64,000 bases of DNA, taken from Dugong dugon (Eukaryota; Chordata; Mammalia; Sirenia; Dugongidae). The position numbers and the translations under genes were made by a program. Under the pieces are notes generated by a model, which was not told the DNA's origin, did not search any database, and saw only the letters and a list, made by a program, of their open reading frames with translations. The DNA is taken from contig CM057469.1 in NCBI GenBank assembly GCA_030035585.1, positions 22,872,501 to 22,936,500 of the forward strand, in the 5' to 3' direction. Positions 47,561 to 58,314 of the stretch are shown here, piece after piece (the stretch's first letter is position 1; every line of letters starts with the position of its first letter).

Positions 47561-48287
47561 GGTTTCATCTAACTGTCTTGAATTTCACCAGCAATGGGAA
47601 CACTGAGTCTTCACGACACACAGCTGACAACTTCACACGTCTCATTAGCAGTTAAGCCCCTTGGAAAACTCCAGCCTCCTAATGTAAAGTGATGCAAAGT
47701 AGGACACACTGTATTTCAGCCTTGGGAAGAACCACTTTTCTTTTCTTTTCTCTCTCCCCACAAATTAGTAAATATTTGTGTCAGTGGTCCCAGAGGCTTC
47801 TTCACAAACAAGTTGTACGGAGATTCTATTTTCCTTCCTCCCACAGTGAGCGAAGGGCAGACAGCTCAGTCGCACCTAACATTAGGAAGCCTTGAAGGAA
47901 TGGTCTGCCCAACAGCTACATTTCTGTTTATTGAACGAATAAATAAATGACTTGATCCTTTAAAATATATTAAAAAAATCTAAACGGAATTGAACTATTT
48001 TCTGTTATTGAGCATTAATTGGGCACCCACACTTTCTGGTAATTTAAACTGAAAGGAAATACAGTGGTTTAAATAATTCTCATTGATATAAAATGGAATC
48101 ATGTTTTAACCGAAAAATGAACTTGATCATGGCACCCAATTCTGAAGTAAACCCAGCATTTGGTTATTCTGACAATGTCAAGGCTAATAGCTGGAAGAAC
48201 ACTATGTCAGGAAACACACAAAAGAGTTTTATGTGGCTACTTTTTAATTGAAGTCATTTATAAAAGCTGGTAAAATTGGAGCGAGGT

Positions 48288-48535
48288 GAGGGCCAAAATG
48301 TGTGGAATGCGCATTATAAGCCAAGTCCTTTGCTAGATGCTTTCTCTATAATAAGTCTTTGAACCTGAGCAACCACCTTATTATTATCCCCTCTTATTGT
48401 CCCCATTTTATACAAGAGGAAAACAGGACTCACAGAGGTCAGTTAGCTTGTCAGTTTACACAACTAATAAGTGGTGGAGGTGTATTTAGCTGATTGTAAA
48501 ATCCATGCTTTCTTCATTATGCCGCTTTTAAAATA
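48288..48535 (+). repeat. MIR SINE
   Basis: 'gcgcattataagccaagtcc', 'ccccattttatacaagagga', 'acacaactaataagtggtgg' in order. Confidence 0.75.
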
Positions 48536-48769
48536 TAATGACAGGTTAAGGTAAAGAGTCTCATATATGTGTCTTTCTAGTAATGTTACACTTAAAAGGA
48601 GTTATTTCAAAAGAATCTCGCACTGGAACTCATTTTTTTTCTGAAGACATATAGGAACCACAATAAATGAAAGAGTTAAAAGTGGAAGGGTTCCTGTTGA
48701 AGGGAGATGTGTTCAGAGCTTCATCCTCTAGGTCGCTTTTTCTCCTCTCTCATCCGTGACAATCCTGTG

Positions 48770-48945
48770 GCATTGTAGGTGCACCAGCAACACCTGGAGT
48801 ACTAGTCAAAAATACAGATTCTTGGGTCTTGACCCCCAGGTATTCTGACATAGGCCTGTAAATCTGCGTTTGAAATAAGTGCTTCAAGTAATCCTGATAC
48901 AGGTGTCTTGTGAGGAACACTGACCCAGAAAATGCTCAGCCTGTC
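48770..48945 (+). repeat. MER5-like hAT element
   Basis: 'caccagcaacacctggagta', 'aaaaatacagattcttgggt', 'ggtattctgacata', 'gtaatcctgatacaggtg' follow the MER5 layout almost end to end. Confidence 0.75.
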
Positions 48946-49039
48946 CCTTATCTGATTTCCCTCAAGTACCAGTTGCCTTGATGTTTTGACAAGGGCTTCG
49001 TGATTCTTCAATACAGGTAAAAACAATCAAATGTTGCTT

Positions 49040-49140
49040 TCATTTATTATAAAGGCCAGAGCAGTGCCTGGCACATATAGACTCAATAGTATTTCTAAAA
49101 GAATTGATGAACGAACAAATGTTTGAATGAGTGTTATAAT
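49040..49140 (+). repeat. L2 3' tail
   Basis: 'gagcagtgcctggcacatat' ... 'gaacaaatgtttgaatgag'. Confidence 0.65.
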
Positions 49141-49288
49141 TGCAAGGAATTGCTCAATGTTGGAAAATAGGAAGAGATACAACATACGGTTCCAATGCAA
49201 AAGAATATTAAATTGAGGTGGGATGATAAGTGATGAGACATTGTTAGGAAATCTAAAGGGTATCGTGGATCAACATCTGAGTGTATAC

Positions 49289-49312
49289 ACACACACACAC
49301 ACACACACACAT
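49289..49312. repeat. (CA)n microsatellite
   Basis: Twelve CA units. 49313-49927 shows nothing recognised. Confidence 0.9.
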
Positions 49313-49927
49313 AAATTGAAACATATATTGAACATTTTTAATAGCTTACGGTGAGACTAACCAGCTTTACTTTAACTCAGTGAAAGACTAATGTTGAAAT
49401 CCTCTCAATTCTCTACCCATTAGTTACTTCAGAGTAGCTTCTGGAAATAGAGGATGGGGTGGAATGTACAAGAAAGGCAGATAAAAGCAGAAAATTTTAA
49501 ATGACTTCCAAATAAGTAAATAAATCCTGACCTTTAATGAGAACAGGCTCTGTGTTTTAAAGAGCTGTTTTGGGGCCTATTGACTAAATCACCTGCCTCC
49601 TGGGATTCACATGCTGAGAAGCTATAATTCTGCTTTGAATCTCTGTATAGAAGCCTGCCATTCTCATGGCAGTTGGTAGGGCCCTAATCCAAACCAAAAT
49701 CAAGACTCACTGGCTTTTTTTAGAGTAGCATATTGAGCAATTGTGTGTGGTACTCGAACCCATACTTTGCGTTCCATCATCAACCCAGCCGTGGAATTTC
49801 TGCTTAGATTGCAGCATTACGGTTCAGTGCTAATGTTTCCGTGCCTTAAAATGTCTGTTCTTATTTTTGCTTCTTTTGCATCCCAGTAGTAACTGCTCCA
49901 AGTATAAAAGTTGAGGGTAACTCACGT

Positions 49928-50300
49928 TGTTGTTGTTAGTTGCAATTGAGTTGACTGTGAATCACGGCGACCTTATGTACAACAGAACAAAATGTTTCCT
50001 GGTCCTGCATAATCTTTATGGTAGTTGGTTTGCTACGGTCCATTGTTGCAGCCACTGTGTATTTTGAGTGCCTTCTAAACCTAGGGGGCTCATCTTCCAG
50101 CACTATATCTGACTATAATCTGTTGTGATCCATAAGGTCTTCACTGACTACTTTTCAGAAGTAGATCACCAGGCCTTTCTTCCTAGTCTGTCTTAGTCTG
50201 GAAGCTCTGCTGAAACCTATCCATGATGGATGACCCTGCTGGTATTTGAAATACTGGTGGCACAGCTTTCAGCATCACAGCAGCACACAAAATGACAGAC
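49928..50300 (-). mobile_element. Short non-autonomous RTE, inverted
   Basis: Minus-strand counterpart of 3690-4093: 3' end 'ttgttgttgttagttgcaat', 'gtacaacagaacaaaatgtt', then the RTE 5' UTR complement 'cttcctagtctgtcttagtc', 'gctctgctgaaacctatcc', 'tggatgaccctgctggtatt'. No coding region. Confidence 0.85.
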
Positions 50301-51123
50301 AGGTGGTAGAATCCACTGAGTTTATACAAGTAAAGAACTGGTGTTGAAGAACTGTTCTTGTACTTATTTATTGCAACCGAACACAACAAATATAAAAAAA
50401 GATACTTGCTACTTTGGATTACTTGATAAAGTCCAAATAAATGCCCCAGGCCACACGACAGTAATATCTCTGAAAGCATGAATTCAATGGCTGGGAAGAC
50501 AGTATTTCCCAATCCGATGTTGCATGGAATGTTGATGGCATACTGTGGGAGGGGAAAACATCTTCTGTGCTCAGATACACTTGGGACATGAAGTGTTGAA
50601 TAGCGTGAAACTGGCCTCTCTACCGCAGTGCTGTAGTGTCTCTGACATGCTAGTGTTCATTGCATTTTTCCATTTTGGGGTGATAATACGTAGCGTTTCC
50701 CAAAGTTATTTCACCAAAGAAGTCTTTTTCTAGAGCATCGCACAGGATTAGTGCACTAAGGAACACACTTTGTGAAATATTGCCTTAGTTTTTATAGGGA
50801 GCCGAAGAGCTACCGAGGAGAAATGGACTGTGTTTATTTATTTTTCTCTTCAGAAAGAGCTGAAAAAATATTCACAGCTTCGAGGGACAATTCGGTAAGT
50901 GCAGATTCTTGGGAAAACAATTTTAGTTTTAGGTCATCTATTTTGATATTGTTCCCATATGAAATGTTCTAATTTTCAAAACTATTACATTTCATCAAGA
51001 GATTTAAGTAATTTGCAGCTCTGCTACCTAGCTCTGATCAAATTTTCACCAGTAATCTAATGGAGAGTAAATAAAAGTTGGTGAGGATTCAGGGAACCTT
51101 TGTGACTATACAGTGTTGATCTT
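50301..51123. other. Intronic stretch with a candidate cryptic exon
   Basis: No repeat recognised. See 50854-50894. Confidence 0.5.
50854..50894 (+). other. Candidate cryptic exon (41 bp) in the RGS7 intron
   Basis: The preceding acceptor is strong ('tttatttatttttctcttcag', AG at 50852-50853) and GTAAGT follows at 50895-50900. Entered in phase 1, as left by the RGS7 exon, it reads ERAEKIFTASRDNS without a stop, but 41 bp would shift the downstream frame. It is not part of RGS7 as I know it. Chance pairing of good splice sites is quite possible. Confidence 0.3.
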
Positions 51124-51335
51124 GTTATAAAACAGTTGCCATCAAGTTAATTTCAACTCGTGGTGATCTTTTGTATGTCAGAGTAGAACTGTGCACCATA
51201 GAGTTTTCAGTGGCTGATTTTTGGGAAGTAAATCACCAGACCTTTCTTCCAAGTCACCTCTGGGTGGATCAAACCTACAACCTTTTGCTTAGCAGCCAAG
51301 TGCTTAACCGTTTGCAGCACCCAGGGATTTCAGAT
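51124..51335 (-). repeat. AfroSINE (type II), inverted
   Basis: From 'acagttgccatcaagttaat' to head 'gcagcacccagggatt'. Confidence 0.85.
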
Positions 51336-51410
51336 ACTGTTGCACATGGCATTTAAGATGACAACAGTACAATATGAGACAATGAGAGATGGGATTCATA
51401 CAACTAAGAA

Positions 51411-51612
51411 GTTTGTGGTTCTGTGCTGTTGAGTCTGTTCGACTCAGAGCGACTCCATGTGACAGAATAGTACTGCCTCATAGGGTTTTCTAGGCTGTTA
51501 TCTTTAGAGGAATAGATCACCAGATCTTTCTCCTGCAGAGCCGCTATGTGGGTCCGAGCTGCAGACCTTTCAGTTACTAGCCGAGCACTTAACTGTTGCA
51601 TCACCGGGGCTA
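51411..51612 (-). repeat. AfroSINE (type I), inverted
   Basis: From 'gactcagagcgactccatgt' to head 'gcatcaccggggct'. 51613-51977 is unassigned. Confidence 0.85.
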
Positions 51613-51977
51613 GTTTTGGTTAAATGACATTAGCTATGATTAGCCATACAGATATTTATTTTATTTGGATATGTAGTTATAAATATGCAACTCTAAACAA
51701 TATGCATTAATCAGAATTTATCAGAAGGAAGCCCTTTACATGCATGCCTCTATCCATTGAGAAAGACTTCCTATAGAAGATAAATTTTGAATAAGGTTTT
51801 GCAAGATGATGATGCAAGCAAACATTGTTTAATGACTAAGAACAGTACAGGTGATCATTGAAGGAAAAGCAAAAAAAGAAAAAGAAACTGTGAGCAAACT
51901 AGCCTTACTGGAATGGAACAAATGGGCTGTGTTTCTTGAATCTTGGGTTATAGCCAAGCATGGAGCCTAGAACTATC

Positions 51978-52503
51978 TGTCTTAGTTATCTAGTGCTGCT
52001 ATAACAGAAATACCACAAGTGGATGGCTTTACCAAACAAATTTATTCTCTCACAGTCTAGGAGGCTTGAAGTCTGACCTCAGGGCACCAGCTCCTGGGGA
52101 AGGTTTTCTTTCTCTCTGTTGGTTCTGGGAGAAGGTCCTTGTCATCAGTCTACCCCTGGGCTAGGAGCTTCTCAGCACAGGGACCCCAGGTCCAAAGTAT
52201 GCGCTCCACTCCCAGTGCTTCTTTCTTGATGGTACGAAGTCCCTCTCCTCTCTGCTCGCTTTTCGCTTTTATATCTTAGAAGAGATTGGCTCAAGATACA
52301 ACCTAATCCTATAGATTGAATCCTGCCTCATTAACATAACTGCCTCTAATCCTGCCTTATTAACATCGTAGGTGTTAGGATTTATAACATGTAAATAATT
52401 ACATCAGATCACAAAATGGAGGACAACCATGCAATACTGGGAATCATGGCCTAGCCAAGTTTACACACATTTTAGGGGGACACAATTCAATCTGTAATAC
52501 TAA
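51978..52503 (-). mobile_element. Solo LTR, MaLR-like, inverted
   Basis: About 525 bp. In the minus sense it opens near 'cagattgaattgtgtccccc', contains an A/T-rich TATA-type stretch (gatataaaagcg), an AATAAA signal (agagaataaatttg) and ends 'gcactagataactaagac'. This layout is typical of ERVL-MaLR LTRs. No internal retroviral region lies beside it. I could not define a clean 5-bp duplication. Confidence 0.65.
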
Positions 52504-52509
52504 GTATTC

Positions 52510-53465
52510 CTATTGTTATTGTTGTTGTTGTTGTCAATTACATTAGAGTTAGCACCTGACTCATGGCGACCCCATGTACAACTGAAAAAAATGCTGCCTA
52601 GTCCTGTGTCATGCCCATGATTGCTTGTGGATTGGACAATTGTGATCAATGAATTGTGTCTCCCCAAAATATGTGTTGTAAATCCTAAACCCTATGCCTG
52701 AGGATGTAATCCCATTTGGAAATAGCATTGTCTTTGTTATGCTAGTGAGGCCATATCAGTTAGGGTTTGTCTTAAATCTAACTCATTTCTGAGAGGACTT
52801 CAAACTGGTTAGTTCTGGTTCATACCCCTGCTAAGAATTTCATTTCTAACAAGTTCCTAGGAAGTTATATGTAAGAATCACTGGGGATCTTATTAAAAAC
52901 GTAGATTCTGATTCAGTGTGTCTGGGGGTTCTAAGCAGAGAATGGGTTCGAAGCCCTGCTTCTGAGATACAAAGAGCAGCATAGACATAGAGACAAAAGA
53001 GCATCAACGGGGAACATAGAGGCCACATGGAGATTGTAAGGAACTGAGGAATGCCAGTGCTAGAAAGGCTGACGCAAGGATTTTCCCCCAGAGCTGACAT
53101 AGAGCCTTCCTCCAGGGCCAATGTCCTGAGTTCAGACTTCTAGCCTCCTAAACTGTGGGAAAATAAATTTCTGTTCTTTAAAACCACCTACGAGTGGTAT
53201 TTCTGTTGCAACAGCATTACAAAACTAAGATTCATAGGATTTTCATTGGCTGATTTTGGAAATAGATCACCAGACCTTTCTTCCTCGTATGTCTCAGTCT
53301 AGAAGCTCCACTGAAACCTGCTCATCATCATAGCAACACCAAAGCCTCTACTGACAGACGGGTAGTGGCTGCACATGAGGTGGATTGGTCATGATTTGAA
53401 CCCGGGTCTCCCTCAGGATGAGAAGTCCACCACTGTCTCCCAAGAGATAACTTTTACATGGTACA
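52510..53465 (-). repeat. tRNA-Gly-headed SINE, inverted and split by an LTR
   Basis: The 3' part is 52510-52635 (ttgttgttgttgtcaattac, 'ctcatggcgaccccatgtac'). The body and head resume at about 53235 (ttttcattggctgattttgg, 'gtctagaagctccactgaa') and end in the tRNA-like part (gatttgaacccgggtctccc; about 53385-53462). Confidence 0.75.
52636..53233 (+). mobile_element. Solo LTR, MaLR-like, with MER5 fragment inside
   Basis: Opens 'tgaattgtgtctccccaaaa' and ends 'aaataaatttctgttcttta' ... 'caacagcattacaaaactaa', the same end motifs as the inverted LTR at 51978 but a different body. 52840-52970 contains MER5-like pieces (catttctaacaagttcctag; ttattaaaaacgtagattct). Confidence 0.65.
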
Positions 53466-54087
53466 GATTCATCATTGGACAAAGAGCAAAGGTTCAATGT
53501 GCCAGATTTAATGTACAACAAGGAGATAACAGATGATGGACTAGGCCAACAGGAAGTACTGGAAGATCTAACTCAGGGTGAAGAGTTGGATTCCACCAAG
53601 GGGACTGCATACCTCTCCCAGCTTCCCAGGCCTTCACCTGGTTAATTTATCCCTTAAGACTTCCTCTGAAATGCATTCTCCTTTCCTCTCTCTTGCCCTC
53701 TCCTGCCTCAGGCTGATTTGACTATCTTTCTGTAGCACCCTATTTATGTCTCCGATTTGGCACTTATGAGGGATGGATTAAGACTTTTAGAGACTCTTCA
53801 TACTAGGGGAAAAATATTGTATAACCCCATATGTAATTCAAAATAAAAACAATATTAAATGATAATATAAGGTTAATGAAGTACACAAAGCTCTGAATTT
53901 CTCCATAGTGATGGATTTGTTTCTTTTTTATATCAACTCTCAAACTCTTCTCAAGTTTTTCCCCGTGTTTTTAGTGTCCTGTTATGTTGATGTCCTAGAT
54001 ATGAGGTTAGTCAGCCTGTTCGATAATCCACCTTCAACACGTTTTAATTTAATTTATTCACTTGGATATTTATTTCTACCAACATAT
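53466..54087. other. Mostly unassigned; L2 piece at 53600-53780
   Basis: 'ccttaagacttcctctgaaa' ... 'gtagcaccctatttatgtct' resembles sense L2 near its 3' end. Rest unassigned. Confidence 0.45.
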
Positions 54088-54296
54088 AAAAACTAGTTGT
54101 CCTCTGACTCATGGTGACACTGACTCATGGTGACTCCATGTATGTCAGAGTAAGCGCTATGCTCTGTAGGATTTTCAGTGGTCAATTTTTTTGGCAGTAG
54201 ATTGCCAGGCCTTTCTTCCAAGGCACATCTGTGTGGACTTGAACCACCAACCTTTCAGCTGTGAGCATGTTAACTGTTTGCACCACTAAAGGACTG
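54088..54296 (-). repeat. AfroSINE (type II), inverted
   Basis: 'ctagttgtcctctgactcat' to head 'caccactaaaggactgc'. It carries a 17-bp internal tandem duplication (gactcatggtgacact / gactcatggtgactcc) near its tail. Confidence 0.85.
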
Positions 54297-54345
54297 CAAA
54301 ACCAGTTGCTGTCAAGTCAATTCTAACTCATGGTGACCAATATAT
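54297..54345 (-). repeat. AfroSINE 3'-end fragment, inverted
   Basis: 'aaaaccagttgctgtcaagt' and 'aactcatggtgacca': only the RTE-like tail, abutting the head of the previous SINE. Confidence 0.8.
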
Positions 54346-54349
54346 AGTG

Positions 54350-54440
54350 AGCTCTTGATGGCAAAGAGACTGTGACTCATTCATCATTGTATTCCATGAG
54401 TTTGTCAATAAATAGTTGTTGAACTGGACTGAACTGAACT
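54350..54440 (+). repeat. L2 3' tail
   Basis: 'gagctcttgatggcaaagag' ... 'gtcaataaatagttgttgaa'. 54441-54819 is unassigned. Confidence 0.7.
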
Positions 54441-54819
54441 TTGACAGAAAATCGAGAAGTCAGTTGCACTCAGAAACCCAGGATGTCAACCAGTTGGCTT
54501 CAGGGAAAGTACTCGACCTCTAGGTATGGGGCATACTCCAGTCCTTAAGGAGAAAACTAGAGAGTAAAGAAAATGAATCACTCCTTTCCCTAAGGAGACA
54601 AGAGAATGAAACAGTTACTAAGATGTGAATTTGGGGTTCAATATGAGGACTAGAAAAAACAGTATGTGATTTAATGCTGAACTAAAAAGTATTAGGTCAC
54701 TATTCCTTAAATTCCACACTACTCCCCAACCTCAGCTGAGGTTAAAATTTGGTTCTAGAAACGAGGTTGAAAAAAATTGATTGGTTTATTGTTTGATTGG
54801 ATTACTTTCTCATTCATAG

Positions 54820-54985
54820 TCTTTTATTTGTTCAGCAAGAACCTTCTATATGTCGAACATTATTAGATGCTGAGAATACAAAGGTTAGTACTGATATACC
54901 CAATCTCCTATCTAACAGAGTTTACAGACTAGTAGGGCATAAAAGTACACAGACAACTTGGATTGTTCAAGGTGGTGTTTACAAC
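54820..54985 (-). repeat. L2 3' end, inverted
   Basis: 'tttgttcagcaagaaccttc', 'gatgctgagaatacaaaggt', 'acagagtttacagactagta'. Confidence 0.65.
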
Positions 54986-55045
54986 TATTATTGACTGTAA
55001 TTGGATTGACATTCATTCTGATTGATTGATGCCTGTATTATTAAC

Positions 55046-55258
55046 CACCACCACCAGTTGCTGTCAGGTTGCCTGCAACTCATAGAGACCCTATGTGTGT
55101 CAAAGTAGAACTGTGCCTCATAGGGTTTCAATGGCTGATATTTCAGACATAGGTTTCCAGGCCTTTCTTCCAAGGCACCTCTGGATGGACTCAAACCTCC
55201 AACCTTTTAGTTAGTTAGCAGCTGAGCTTGTTAATCATTTGCACTACTCAGTGACTAC
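55046..55258 (-). repeat. AfroSINE (type II), inverted, full length
   Basis: 'caccagttgctgtcaggttg' to head 'gcactactcagtgact'. The exact 11-bp TSD gtattattaac lies at 55035-55045 and 55259-55269. Confidence 0.9.
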
Positions 55259-55749
55259 GTATTATTAACAGTTGTTTGATGTTTTGAATTTCACCCCTAT
55301 TTTACAATGAATAGTAATATAATTAGAATACAGATTTTCAATTTATAAGAGTCACTCCGGCTTATGTATAGAGAATGCATTAGAAGGAGCAGGGATGGGG
55401 CACACAAACCATTTACAAGGTCATTCTAGTAACCCAGTAGAGTAGCTGGTGGCATAGATGTGGGTAGTGCCAGATGTGGATAGGAGTTGGAGAGAAATGG
55501 ATAGATTTGAGAATTATTTAGGTGATAGAGTGATAGGACTTAGTAATTGATTGAACTTAGGAAATGAGGATTGGGAGAAGTTAGAAGTAATGCCTGAATT
55601 TCTAACTTAGACCATCAAGTGAATGTGAATCCTTTCACTGAGAAGAAGAAGACAGAATAGGAGCAAGTTTGGATTTAGGTGATCAGTTCAATTTTGAACA
55701 TGGTGACTTTAAGATACAAGGTGATATTCAATAGATGACCAAGATACGT

Positions 55750-56215
55750 GAAATTTATCCTCAACTGTGTGTCTGGTAAGACCAATCAACCAAAGGGTCA
55801 AGTCCGCAAGTCCGGTGACAAAGATGTTGGTCAAGTGGGGAGATACAGGTCCATTGAGGTTAGAACTTGAGTCATGCCCCAAAGGCACGGGGTGCCGGGT
55901 CTTTATACCTCTTTCATGTAGCCACACATACAGCACGTGCATCACTCATTTCGCAGACAGAATGTTTTTCTAACATCACTATCTAATTAAAACCTCTGCA
56001 AGAGGCTTAATGTTATATCGTAACATCATATGAAGCAGTTATGATGCCACCTCTGGCATAGGGATCACTGATTAGGTACTCCACATCCAGAGGGTAGTCA
56101 TTATTTGGATACGTCAAGTAGTAACCATCCCACTCCACATATACATCACACTATTTATGTTTAAGTACTCTTAAAGTAAGTTATCATTTTTTACTGTTAT
56201 AACAGGTCTGAAGCT
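55750..56215. mobile_element. Unassigned insertion, possible solo LTR
   Basis: About 465 bp interrupt the L2. The right edge is 'ctgttataaca', so in the minus sense the block starts TGTTATAACAG. A TATAAAG lies at about 55900-55906 on the minus strand, next to a GC-rich block (cccggcaccccgtgcc). An LTR would fit, but I found no duplicated target and recognise no family. Confidence 0.35.
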
Positions 56216-56509
56216 CATAAGAGAGATCTGAGTTGGAAGTATCAGTTTAAAAATACTAGTATATATATGGTAAAGTCAAGAAAGCAAATAAGATCCTCAC
56301 AGGAGGGAGTGTAGAGTGAGAAGAGAAAGGGCTATGATAGAGCTCTGGGAAATGCCAACATTGTAGATATTGGGAGGGGAGGCAGATCCTGAAATGATGA
56401 CTCAGCATAGCTCCCCAACTGGTGGGAGAAAAGGTAGGTGAGCATTATGCCATCTGGTTTTGAAGGGAGGCGAGTGCTTTAAGAAAGACAAGGTAGTCAA
56501 TAATATCAA

Positions 56510-57037
56510 ATGCTTACAACTGGACCAATGAGCAACATCATGAAAAATGGAGAAAACATTGAAGTTGTCAAGGATTTAATTTTACTTGGATCCACAATCA
56601 ACGACCATGGAAGCAGCAGTCAAGAAATCAAACAACACATTGTATTGGGCAAATCTGCTGCAAAAGACCTCTTTAAAGTGTTAAAAAACTTAGATGTCAC
56701 TTTAAAGACTAAGGTGTGCCTGACCCAAGCCAAGGTGTTTTCAATCGCCTCATATGTATGTGAAAGCTGGAAAATGAGTAAGGAAGACCAAAGAAGAATT
56801 GATGCCTTTGAATTATGGTGTTGGCAAAGAATATTGACTATACCATGGGCTGCCAGAAGAATGAACAAATCTGTCTTGGAAGAAGTACAGCCAGAATGCT
56901 CATTAGAAACAATGATGGTGAGACTTTGTCTCACATACTTTGGACATGCTATCAGGAGGGACCAGTCCCTGGAGAAGGACATCATGCTTGGTAAAGTACA
57001 GGATCAGCAACAAAGAGGAAGACCCTCAACTAGATAG
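56510..57037 (+). pseudogene. RTE reverse transcriptase C-terminal region
   Basis: 175 open codons (MLTTGPMSNIMKNGEN...) cover the region after the YADD box of the RTE/BovB protein. The conserved blocks are KDLILLGSTI, SCE/CESWKMSKEDQRRIDAFELW, WCWQRILTIPW and FGHAIRRDQSLEKDIMLGK. It has the best preserved coding frame of all RTE copies here. The catalytic palm and the endonuclease are absent because of 5' truncation, so it has no activity. The open frame suggests it is a young insertion. Confidence 0.85.
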
Positions 57038-57178
57038 ATTGACACAGTGGCTGCAAGAGTGGGCTCAAACATAACAACAATTGTGAGGATGATGCAGGAC
57101 CAGGCAGTGTTTTGTACCGTTGTGCATATAGGGTTGCTGTGAGTCAGAACTGACTCAACGGCACATAACAACAACAAC
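56511..57178 (+). mobile_element. 5'-truncated RTE with open C-terminal frame
   Basis: Last ~670 bp of RTE inserted in the L2, ending 'tgactcaacggcacataaca' and (aac)n. Sense to the RGS7 exon. Confidence 0.9.
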
Positions 57179-57310
57179 TCAAGAGATGAGTAAATCAGGA
57201 TGAGAAGTGTATTTAGAAGGTAGTTATTGACCTGGGCAAGAGCTGTTTCAATGTCATGAATCCAGTGAAAACCATATTGCAGTAGGTTGAGGAGTTAAGT
57301 CCAAGGTGAC

Positions 57311-57840
57311 ATCATGGAGACACAGCCAACTCCCTCAAGAAGAGTTTTCAATACCTGAGTCATCAACTCTCAGAGTTAGAAAGAACCTTAGATTTCATCT
57401 AGTTTGTCTCCAAACTGTACCGTGAATCCATCTCATTTCCTGATCATTTTTAAAGCACATATTGAAAACTTACTACATGCAAGGCACCAAGCTATTTGTG
57501 GCAGGCCATTCAAAGATTGACATAGTCTCTACACTTGAGTAGTTTACTGTCTGATGCAGGAAAGAGATAAGTGTGCAGATACAATAAGAGCCAAGGATTC
57601 ACAGCTTGTAATTTTAAGTTTCAGAGATGGACAGAAACATAGATCACAGAGTAAGGTGAAAAGAGTATGAGTCCTGGAGTCAGACTACCTAGGTTGAAAC
57701 CATCTTTGACATTTAGTACCTGTGTTGTTTATTTTCTCACTGCCTACTTCTCCAATATGTAAAATAGGGGAAATAATACTAGCTACTTCATAAAGTTTTT
57801 GTGAGGATTAACTGAAGATTAAAATAGTGCTTGGCATATA
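57311..57840 (+). repeat. L2 tail (inverted, ~57440-57560) and MIR (57640-57840)
   Basis: 'actacatgcaaggcaccaag' and 'tgtctgatgcaggaaagaga' fit an inverted L2 tail. 'gagtcctggagtcagactac', 'gtaaaataggggaaataata' and 'agtgcttggcatata' are MIR. Confidence 0.65.
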
Positions 57841-58040
57841 CCCGTTGCCATCGAGTCAATATCGACTCATAGTGACCCTATAGGACAGAGTAGAACTGCC
57901 CCAAAGGGTTTCTAAAGGTGTAATCTTTATAGAAGCAGACTGTCCTATCTTTCTCCCACAGAGTGGCTGATGGGTTCAAACCACTGACCTTTCGGTTAGC
58001 AGTCAAATACTTAACCACTGAACAACCAGTAGGCCCCTAT
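57841..58040 (-). repeat. AfroSINE (type I), inverted
   Basis: 'cccgttgccatcgagtcaat' to head 'aacaaccagtaggcccc'. A MIR-like piece follows at 58070-58200 (gacgagaaaactgagtctca). Confidence 0.9.
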
Positions 58041-58314
58041 TATATAGAATTTTTTTTACCTAAACTGACCCTTCTGTACAGACGAGAAAACTGAGTCTCA
58101 AGGAATTTAAATTACTTATCCAAATATTCCAGCTAGTTAAGATTAGAGCTGGGACCAGAACAATAACTGAATTCCAGCCCTCTGTTCCAATCTGTTTTCA
58201 ACGAACTGTGCTTCTTTTACTATCAATGAAAAATTTGAGAAACCAATACTCATACAGTACTTTAACAGAAAACCAGAAACCAAACTCCTTGCCTTCAAGT
58301 CGATTCCAGCTCAT

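Larger units (their letters stand above)
55390..57310 (-). repeat. L2 LINE, inverted, split by two insertions
   Basis: Antisense L2: 'gtcattctagtaacccagta', 'gggtagtgccagatgtggat', 'gttcaattttgaacatggtg'. After the insertions it resumes with 'ggtctgaagctcataagaga' and 'tcaataatatcaaatgct', then 'gggcaagagctgtttcaatg'. The order of pieces is that of one L2 copy. Confidence 0.75.
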
